Origin: Rhynchopus sp. YZ270_cl-10
Taxonomy: Eukaryota; Euglenozoa; Diplonemea; Diplonemida; Diplonemidae
Reading direction: 5' to 3'
Assembly: GCA_964035575.1 (NCBI GenBank)
Contig: OZ037895.1
Location: 124,001-188,000, forward strand
Length of the DNA stretch: 64,000 nucleotides
Below are positions 55,938-64,000 of this stretch, piece after piece. Position 1 is the first letter of the stretch. The number at the start of each line of letters is the position of its first letter. Below the pieces are notes generated by a model, which worked only from the letters and a program-made list of their open reading frames with translations, searched no databases and was not told the DNA's origin. Position numbers and translations under genes: made by a program.

Positions 55938-56348
55938 GATTTTGATCCCTCCATCGAGGTGCTAGATTTCTGCTTGCGCTACTCGGAGACTGCTACTCTG
56001 AGGAAGATGACGTTCGTGAACGGGAATGGTACCTCCAGTCCGTGGTCTCGCAAAATTTCCGACAACGACATGTTTGTGTTTTTTGTTGCGGACGATGCCA
56101 CATCCATGGGCCATTTTTTTGTTGTGGACATAAAGAAGGAGCAAGGGAGCGCTGAAAAAAAATTGCTGCCATGTTCTTGCCGTCGACAAAGCGAGGGAGA
56201 AGTGTGTACCAGGGAGAGCGTCAGTACAACTGCAACCAGTGTAGGACGTACTGGAGCTGACTGCACATTGTGCACAGTGCTGTGTAAACTGTGCAGCCTG
56301 TTCCTCAGTGGGTCTCGGGCAAAGGCAATTGGAATCCTCTTTTGCTGA
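55938..56348 (+). pseudogene. Possible plus-strand coding relic
   Basis: An open stretch without initiator reads DPSIEVLDFCLRYSETATLR, KMTFVNGNGTSSPWSRKISD and DDATSMGHFFVVDIK; another frame at about 56180-56250 reads GRSVYQGERQYNCNQCRTYW, a C..C pattern. Protein-like composition, GC content above the spacer, and the only other plus-strand signal in the window. No homologue recognised. It may be chance. Confidence 0.25.
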
Positions 56349-56769
56349 CACAAGAGTACTCACGTGCATGCTTGCGCAGTGTGGGCTAAGGACGTGGGGT
56401 TCCGCAACGCTCTTGTGGAGGTGGCCTACGTTTGGAGATAGGAGAATTTGACATTGAATTAGAAAATGTTGCACAGCGAAATCGGGGGGGGGGGAGAATC
56501 AATGGGGGGAAACGTCTCGAGGGACAAATGGGGCGGGGTCTTTTGTTGTCAAGTTCAATAAGTGATTTGCAGAAAGAAAAAGAATACACTTGGCAGAGAG
56601 GCAGCGTCCAATAAAGCAGGCCCTAAAAGAATTGAAAAAGCAGAATGAAGGTTTTGTCCGATGAGACCAACAAGGCCCTCAATAGCCTAAGCGATACGCT
56701 TAGTTTAGTCAGTAGAAAATACGAATAAGGCCATTGTAGGGAGCTCAAAAAAAAAGAAAAGAAAAGGGC

Positions 56770-56807
56770 GACTTGAAATACAAAGCCCTCTCGTGAACAT
56801 TGTACTT
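56770..56807. repeat. Family A module
   Basis: GACTTGAAATACAAAGCCCT, CTCGTGAACATTGTAC. Very close to 23001-23037. Confidence 0.7.
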
Positions 56808-57040
56808 TGGTCATGACCGCGGTACACCAGATCGGGGGGAAAAAGCGGATTTCTGCTGGCACAGCAAAGCGAAGCAGAATGCACAATTTTTCTTTTGGCA
56901 ATAAAAAAAAAAGACCCTTTTTGTGATACTGTGGGGAGCTGACAAGCCCCCCACCTCCGAACATCAAAACACCCAAAAAACACCTCAAATTTCTCTGGAA
57001 AGAGAAACTAAAAAAAAGCCCTCCTTTTTTCCCCCTCTCC

Positions 57041-60000
57041 TCACTCCAACCCCCCCAGCAACGTGGCCAACCTCCTTCCCTCGGGAACGCACATTATATC
57101 GGTATCATCGTCACCTTCTTTTGGTTTGGTTGCCTTCACTTCATCTGCGACATTTGCAGTTCGTTTTGCCTTCAGAGCCTTCGAAGGGAGTGCTGTAGGA
57201 AACATGCCATCCAAATCTCCTCTGGTGAGTGGAGGAAGCACTTTACCTCCTGCTCCCGCTCCTCCTCCTTTGTCCTTCTCCTTTTCCTTTGGAGATGCAG
57301 CAAGAGGCAGCGAATTATTCCGGAACTCTCGAGGAGGAAGTTGCCCTATAGGCTTGCGTTTCTCAATAACACTCTGCCCACGCTGCCGCGGCTGTTCTTT
57401 GCGGATCGCATCACCATAAGGGTCGGCATGAGAAGAAGGTCCACTGTACGTCCCTGCAAGCATCTGCTGCGCATCAGCAGCCTTTACAAGCCTGCTGTTT
57501 GTTATATTAAACGCATTTTTCGAGGATTTTGTAGAATTGCTTTGCACCCCTTCCAGCAATGACAACCTCGGTAAGAACGTTTTATCATATTTAAACACCA
57601 TTGAAGGCGACAACGGAGAGACCCCTTCTCTCTTTTGCCTTGCCGCTTTCAAAACCTCCATCTTTTGTGCTTCTTTTTGCGTTAATTTGTACTTGGGTTT
57701 TTTTCTTGAGGGGCTTGGGGAAGTGGCCTTCTTCGATTCTTTTGAGTCAGACAAAAAAAGCGACTCATCCGCACGCTTAAGAGACAAAAGAAGGCTGGTT
57801 GGAAGGTTCCGCAAAGACCCTACACCTTTTTCAATAAGCGCCTCGGGTTCCGATGAATTTGAACTCGAAGAGTAAGGATCATCTTCGGAGTCATGGTTGG
57901 AGGTTATTTCTGCTTCAGGGGGGCAATCCTGGCGTATTTCTGCTACCGCTTTATTTTGCGCTGAAATCGCCTTTGACCATTTCTTATCCAAACACCGTCC
58001 CCTCTTCTTCTCCACCTTTTCTGATGGGTTATACCGTTTAGAACTCTTCTTAACATAGCTCATTCCGTCATTCCTTGGTGACGCCATGCTGGCTCCCGCT
58101 CTTGGAGAAGACATCCCGGATCCTCTTGACTTCTGTCGCGTCAATATCGCTGCAGCAATACGGTTTTCCCTTTGCGGCGTTCCTGGAGAAAGCAGCGTAG
58201 TATTCTCCAGCTTCTCTGCAGAAGAACTGCGAGAAGAAGAGGAATCCTTGTCAGATATGGAGGGGATGATGGAGGGGTCTTCACTCACAATGGGGGCCAC
58301 GACGTCAATCTCTAAGGCAACCTTCTCGGTCTGTTCTTCTTCTTCTTCTTCTTCTTCCTCATCATCTGCGATGGGAGTGTCACCTCCACCCTTTTCTGCC
58401 TCAAGATTTACCTCAGAAACGCCTTCGGGTTCGTTCTCTGGTTCTGGAGGGTCTTCAGTGCTTTCGGGTTCATTTGTTGCGAGAGATTGAATTAGCATCT
58501 CTGAGTGAACTTCGAGGAGTGCAGTGCTTATTCCAGAGGTCAAAGAAGGGGGTGTTGTGTCAACCTTTGGATCCATCGAAGCCTCCTCAACTTCCAACCC
58601 ACTCTCCGTGGGGATGATGTCATCCGGAATAGGTCCAATCTCTGCCTCAAAGCTTGCAGCACTTTGGAGCAGCTCCGCTTGCGTTAAACCTAACCCGAAG
58701 TCATCCTCATAAGGCTCACCTTCTCCTTCTTCTGCTTCTGCTTCTCCGCCTGCGTTCTGATCTGCGGTTTTCGAGGAAATTTCGCTCTTTTTCCCTTTTG
58801 TGGTTGGGGTAAGGGCAGGTTTTTCGTGGCGTTTTTCCTTCTCGGGTTTTTCTTTGTGGAGTCGCCCCTTAGACTTTGTGTGTTGCATGGGAGAAAGAGT
58901 GGTAGAGCTGCGTGGTGGAGGCGGCAGGTCCGCTTCGTCAACAGCTTCGATTAGACCGTTTTCTGCCATAAGGCGGAGGAGAACTGCCATGCGGTCGGTG
59001 CGTTGCTTGCCTCCCCCTACAGCAACCTCAGGAGACTGTGCACGAACAGTCTTTTTTGTGTTGTGCCGCATCATAGAAGGCCTAGGCGCACCGCTCGCAT
59101 TCTTCTGTGCAAAGGAAGGTACGTGAACAGATTTCCCCCTAGGCGATCGTTTTACCGGAGGTTTCGAAGCCTGTAAAGAACTGTTTTGGGCTGGTCCAGA
59201 CGCGGAAGCATGGTGGTGAATGCTGTTGCCATGCTTCGGGCTCTGGCTTGCCACCTTGAAGGTGTCCCGGTAGCCCCCCTTCTTCAGTTTTTCTAAGCAT
59301 CGGTCGTCCTTCTCGAGAACCCCGTTTTCGTCTTCGGAGGAGCTGTCTTTGGTAGGGTGGCTCCACTTTGCAAAGTTGCTGTCGCTTTCTGAAAGCATCT
59401 TGCTGAGGTCCTGGGTGGTCAAGGTGTCCTCTCTGTCTAGGTGGGGGTGGGGGCCGGCCGAGCCTGGGTGTTCTGAGCCTGGGTCGTTGCTGATGTCGTT
59501 CTCGTCCTCATGCTCGTTGTCGTTTTCGTTTTCGTTGTCGTTGTCGACTTCGTCTTCGTGGTTGGAGGAGGAGGAGGTTGTAGTAGTGTTCTTGTTGTTG
59601 TTGTTGTTTTTGCTGTTGCTGTTGCCCTTCCCCTTCACATGGTGTCCCCGAGTGTTGTTGCTGCGCGCATGGTCTCCCGAAGCATCGTGGCTGTTGTTCC
59701 CCGACCGACGTCTTCCGGGACCTTTCTTCCCTGCAGGGCTCTTACCCTTTGTCGTGGTTGTCTGGACCTCTTCAGCCAAGGGTGATGTGCCTCCAAGCAA
59801 TTCGTTATTGCTTTTGTTCTGAAGATTTTTTTTGGGAATTTTTTTTGGTTTCAAAATACGCATACCTTGCCTTGCTCTCTGCTGCCCCCTTCGGCGGAGC
59901 TGTTCGCGGGGAACTCACTTTCACCCCGCTCCATGGCGTCTGCCTCTGTTGGTGTGTCTGCATTGTTGCCCCCACTGCTGCTGCGCCCACCACCACCACC

Positions 60001-62895
60001 ACCACCACCATCAAACTTCCTCCTCAACCTATTCTTCAACCGTACACTAGGTGACACAAGCCCAGCACCATCGCTCTCCTCGCTGTCCGGCTCCGCGCTC
60101 AACTCCAGCTTCTTTATGACCTTCCCCACCACACAGTCCAGATCTGTGTCCGCCCGCTTCTGCCGTTTTTGGTAGTCAATAAAAAACTGCATTTTTGGGG
60201 TAAACACGATCCTCTCCTCCACCCTCCCGATGCTATCCCACCATCGACTCCTCCCCACAGGTACAGCACTACTGATCACCTCCTCTGTTGTTTGCACGAA
60301 CACTGAGGACGTTGTGACGGCAGCTTTCTTTACATTACCACCACCTACCTGGACATAGGTGTTGTGGAAGAAATGCCTTGCGTCTTCAGGGTCCTCCATC
60401 CATTGACTACCCATATCATCAATGTCTGGGGACTCTTGAACGGACGCATGCTTCAGCCGTCCGTTTGAAAGCTTGAGTTCGCATTCCTCGCGTTTCGTCA
60501 TGGTGCTGTCTTGGCCCTGGGCATACGCAGGAAGATCCTCCATGTCAATGTCGTGCTGGCACTCTGCATCGGACTTCCCTTTAGCGTTCTGTGCACTCAT
60601 CCTGTGCATGAGGTCGGAGTCATGTCTGCCAGAGGTGATTAGAGAAAGGTTGTCTGAAGTGCCGAGGGGTGTTGCTGCTAGGTTCATCTTCGGTTTGGCC
60701 TAGATGGTTTTTGGGGAGTGTTTTTTGAAGATTTGATTGTATTAGTGTAGACAGAGGGATACAGAAAGCATCAAGGCTGGTCCTTATAGATGGTTGTTGA
60801 AAAAGTTGGGTTTGAGATTAAAATAATGAACACCTCGTCGTCTTTTGTTTAGTTGGTACGCTACCCACGTCAAATACGCAAAGTTTAGAGGGTGCGAAGA
60901 AAAAAAAAATCCATACCATGTGATGCAATGTCCTGTATTCGTACATATCAAAGAGCTTTTCCACTTCGTGTCGCTGCTTCGGCACTGGGAAGAGCTGGCT
61001 TAGAATCGTTGTTTTGAGTTCGTTGATGTTGAGCGGGAGGTCCCCTAGGGTTTCTGGGTGGTCCACCTTCCATGAGTTGAGCATGCTTGTATCCTGCGCC
61101 ATGAACGCGTCACGTACACGTTGTCTCAACACCGCAGCCATTTCACCTACATCATGCGCAACACACCGTATGTACCTCATCATGTCCTTCTCCTCTGATG
61201 GAATACCTTCTGGACGTTCACGTGATTTGACGCAGGTCATTTTGAATAGCGGGGCCAATGCGCCATCAAGGCGCGATATTTCCATGGCCAGGTCTGGAGG
61301 GACCAGGGTAGGCTCGCCTATGTCATCGCTGTCGTCGCCGCCGAAGGCAAAGGCAGAGAAGCCTTCAAAGGCTGTGGTCTCGAAGCTGCCACCGGTGCCT
61401 AAGCGTTCGAGCATGACCTCGAGATCCTTCTGCTGTTGTCGCATGAGGTGGATTGAGTCTTTCTTCTTCTGGAGGACGACGGATTTCATGTCCTTCAGTT
61501 TGGACCGCATGACAGAACCGTGTTTGCGGATTTCGCGTTGCATGTAGTGGACAGCCTGGATGAGGGTGGTGATCTGGCGTTCGTGCGATTGTGTTGTGCT
61601 TTGCTGCTGCTCAGATGCATTGCTCCCCATGTATTGGCTGAGACGCTTGTGGAGGTTGGCAATCTGGATCTGTTGTTTGCTTTGCTCGATTTTGGAGATC
61701 ATGAGCCGCTTCTCAACGTCGCTGCTGTCGCCCTTCTTTGTGTTGCTGTTGAACTCTTCGAGAATCGCACGCTGTTCCTTTTGTATTTCAAATAAACGTT
61801 CATGACCACCCTGCCCACCCTTATTGCCGATGATGCCCAAATCCATCATAGGCCCACCCAGGTCCTCTTCGACAGTCTCCAGCTGGCGTGCAATGTGCTC
61901 CTCAAGGTTGCCGACCTTCTGCTTCAGCAGCCGCACCTATTAGTAAAAGGTAGTTGGTGTGACCGACCGACGACCCCAAAATAGCACAAAAATAGCACAA
62001 AAATAGCACAAAAATAGCACCTCCCCCTTCAGCCACACCACCATAAACGTTGGCTATATTACTCAGTTTTTCTAAAAATAAATTAGATTCATACTTTCAG
62101 TTCACAGAATTGAAAGTATTTGAGAGGGTCAACACATGCACATGCACCCTTTCCTTCCAAAATAAAAAGAAAGAAATCACACACCTGCGCCTCCTCTCTC
62201 TTCAGCACGTAGAGCAGCTGTTTGTCTTTATTCGTGAGAAGGGTGGACCAGAGCGAATCCTTCGAACTTTGCGCCGAGACCGCTTGCGTCAGGGCAGACA
62301 CCCTCCTCAGAAGGTACGGCACCATCGCCCGCAGGGACCCCGTCTGCTCGAACTCCAGCGTCAAGCTCCCTAAAGGCGTCGCCTCAATAGCCTTTGCAAC
62401 GTGCAGGATCGCCTTCCGCTCCCCACCGTCCTCCCCACCCTCGCCCCCATCGGCCTCCTCTTCCTGCACCCCTTCTTGCACACCTTCCTGCACATCAAAC
62501 GGTGTCCCCTCCACCCCCTCCTCTGCCGCTGCTGTTTGAGCGTTCCCTATTGACTCACCCCATACCACCCGGATCACTCCCATCAATGAATCCTTGAGTT
62601 CGTCTGCGATGCGCGCCACGTCGTCTTTTCCACTGTCAGAGGCGTCGCCTGAGCGGTCGGTCCCGGGGCCGTTCTCGGTGTCCTCTTCATCGCCAGATTC
62701 AACAGCGGCGTTAACCAAAACGCGGCCACGGAGAGCAGCTTCGTCAACCTCCGCATTTTCAAAAAGCTCCAGAACCCCTCTCCGATGTGCCTCCTTCTTA
62801 AAAGGATCCGCCAAAGGATCTCCCTCAGAAGGAACCATATCAGCACTGATAGGAGGGTCTGGGGCAGATTCGGGCATAGCTGAAGATTCATCCAT
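57041..62895 (-). CDS. Large coiled-coil and disordered protein, four exons (or two genes)
   Basis: Exons 62185-62895, 60917-61936, 59866-60699 and 57041-59818 join in phase 0 to give 1780 residues. The N-terminal part is acidic (ESGDEEDTENG, then GVQEGVQEGVQEEEADGGEG). It continues into a coiled coil across exons 1-2 (KQLLYVLKREEAQ|VRLLKQKVGNLEEHI) with KQQIQIANLHKRLSQYM. Exon 3 has RWWDSIGRVEERIVFTPKMQ. Exon 4 is low-complexity, with Asn/Asp/Glu repeats, then a Lys/Ser-rich tail. Splices 1-2 (GTGTGT...CTAATAG) and 3-4 (47 bp) are well supported. Splice 2-3 (ATG|GTATGG to CATCTAG|GCC) is less certain: an ATG at 60687 could start a separate gene, because the same AG could be a trans-splice acceptor, and exon 2 would then end at 60818. 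No family was recognised; a cytoskeletal role is a guess. Confidence 0.6.
59819..59865 (-). other. Intron 3 of the large gene, 47 bp
   Basis: AAG|GTATGC to AATCTTCAG, phase 0. Shortest intron in the window; A- and T-rich in its middle. Confidence 0.8.
60700..60916 (-). other. Possible intron 2 of the large gene, 217 bp
   Basis: ATG|GTATGG followed by ten T, to CAAAAACCATCTAG. It contains a short family B variant (60721-60754). It could instead be an intergenic spacer if 60687 starts a new gene. Confidence 0.55.
61937..62184 (-). other. Intron 1 of the large gene, 248 bp
   Basis: CAG|GTGTGT to TTTTACTAATAG, phase 0. The CTAAT just before the acceptor resembles a branch-point motif. Four tandem AATAGCACAA copies lie at about 61980-62020. 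Confidence 0.8.
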
Positions 62896-62943
62896 GGTGA
62901 AGGGAAGGAGAGAGGGTTGGATTTAGAAGAAACAATAGAAGAA

Positions 62944-62990
62944 AGGTTTTGTAAGATAGCTTCTAAGCTGCTCTGTGCTTTTTAGAAAAA
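62944..62990. repeat. Hairpin module, family C, directly upstream of the large gene
   Basis: AGGTTTTGTAAGATAGCTTC, TAAGCTGCTCTGTGCTTTTT, AGAA. Stem TTCTAAGC/GCTTTTTAGAA with a bulge. On the sense strand it is followed by a pyrimidine-rich leader up to the ATG. Confidence 0.6.
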
Positions 62991-63118
62991 CTCCCCTCAA
63001 AAAAATAAAACCACCAAAATTTCAAAGAAAAAGGTGTTTAAAATATGATGAATCTAAGAAGGGGGATCGGGGTTTTCTGTAAAGAGAGGTGATGTAAGGT
63101 AGAGGGAGGGGGGGAGGT

Positions 63119-63463
63119 GGTGATGGCTGCACGACGGGACCCAGTGACAAGTGAAAATGACAAGTGAAAAAGGTGACAAGTAAATGACAAGTGGTGAAAC
63201 GCACACACCTCGACCTGTTTGGTGAGGAGTGGCTCTGCAGCGCGGTTCGTCCCTAGAACCGCGAGTGTGTTCAAAATGCTTTGTTTCTATTTCCTCCTTC
63301 ATTTCATGAGGTGACACAAGAAAATCACTTGTCATGACAAGTGGCTCACTTTGTTATGACAAGTGACTTTTTTGAGTGACAAGTGACAAGTGAAATGACT
63401 GTCACTGGGTCCCGTCGTGTGTATTGTAAAGGGCGATTATCGCAATACAGCCATCACTAGAGG
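63119..63463. repeat. Inverted-repeat element with GACAAGTG octamers
   Basis: Inverted ends of 20 bp, CACGACGGGACCCAGTGACA and complement (63129-63148, 63400-63419), with a further outer pair GTGATGGCTG / CAGCCATCAC. Inside are at least eight copies of (T)GACAAGTG in the left half and near the right end, partly alternating orientation, and a central non-repetitive block. Likely a non-autonomous transposable element; family unknown. Confidence 0.7.
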
Positions 63464-63752
63464 GAAGGAGGATTGTGTTTAAAAAAGACGCATTTCTTTG
63501 TTTTTGTTGTTGTTAACAATTTCGTTAAAAAAAGAGCATAAAAAAACAGAACCGAAAAGAGAAATAAAAAGGGGAAGGTTTTGAAAAAAGATATGCTTCC
63601 CAAAGGGGTGCACAATATTTCAAGTTAAAGTTCAAAAATGATGTGTGTGTGTGGGATTTTTTTTTTTTTTTGCCTCGGCGGGGATGTCGGGAGGGGGTTC
63701 AAAAAATGAACGCTGAAGAATGTTTACATGGTTTGTCATAAAAATAAAAGTT

Positions 63753-63788
63753 GACTTGAAATACAAAGCCCTCTCATGACAGTGTACC
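63753..63788. repeat. Family A module
   Basis: GACTTGAAATACAAAGCCCT, CTCATGACAGTGTACC. Confidence 0.7.
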
Positions 63789-64000
63789 TATAAAAAAAGT
63801 GAAGTGCGCAACGCCTCTGGGACACAGTGCACCGCAAAAAATAAAATTAAAAAAATGGTGTACCTCATGCCTATGCAGGGGGTGCATGGAACTGTTACAA
63901 AACCTCTCGTAGGTCTGCTTCTGCAGAATGCAGATTATTTGAAAAGCTGTACCCCTTTTAAAATAATCTATAACGGCTTCTTTGTTCGGCACCTAAGAGG

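Larger units (their letters stand above)
55638..57040. other. 1.4-kb spacer with a plus-strand open stretch and modules
   Basis: No minus-strand gene. Contains an uncertain plus-strand coding relic (55938-56348), a hairpin CCTAAGC-GATAC-GCTTAG at about 56686-56705 and a family A module (56770-56807). Confidence 0.55.
62896..64000. other. Spacer at window edge
   Basis: No gene. Contains a C-type module (62944-62990), a large inverted-repeat element with GACAAGTG units (63119-63463) and a family A module (63753-63788). Confidence 0.6.

Overview
This window looks like nuclear DNA of a euglenozoan flagellate, most consistent with a diplonemid; the genus cannot be fixed from sequence alone. Three observations support this. 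There is a two-exon paraflagellar rod protein gene (1071-3692), a family restricted to Euglenozoa. Every convincing gene, 16 in all, lies on the minus strand across 64 kb, as expected of polycistronic transcription with spliced-leader trans-splicing. The cis-introns are ordinary GT-AG introns, unlike many euglenid introns. No spliced-leader RNA gene, tRNA or rRNA was recognised.

Layout in transcription order, from high to low coordinates: a four-exon, 1780-residue coiled-coil/disordered protein (or two genes, 57041-62895); an Ala-rich coiled-coil protein (54102-55637); a ubiquitin-specific protease with a DUSP-like tail (50093-52689); a giant membrane receptor with PA, Cache-like, LamG-like and degenerate cyclase domains (44690-49566), followed by a decayed fragment of the same gene (41399-41802); a secreted discoidin-like protein (40209-41066); an organellar EF-P-like factor (38228-39421); PrimPol (35400-37961); a DadA-like D-amino acid dehydrogenase (33899-35197); a small secreted Cys-rich protein (32013-32795); DAHP synthase (30136-31400); two proteins of unknown function (25075-27906, 23302-24738); a Cys-rich single-pass surface protein (20700-22796); the axonemal DRC1 (16861-18798); a ubiquitin-like/coiled-coil protein (15156-16400); a NEK-family kinase (4276-6907); and the paraflagellar rod protein. 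Flagellar genes (PFR, DRC1, probably NEK) cluster at the low-coordinate end. Neighbouring genes do not otherwise form a pathway, as is usual for euglenozoan transcription units.

Eleven introns in six genes could be placed from splice signals and reading frame. Ten of the eleven are phase 0, and lengths run from 47 to 579 bp. Two introns in unrelated genes (NEK kinase and USP) share about 90 bp of homologous sequence in the same orientation, which looks like an introner. The spacers, including 8 kb without a gene at 7037-15155, are packed with short modules of a few recurring types. These are hairpins with a CTCTC loop, a 70-bp element ending in oligo(A) on the gene-sense strand, and several terminal-inverted-repeat miniature elements. 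The hairpin modules almost all point the same way relative to transcription. These short elements and the intron-borne repeat are the most novel content.
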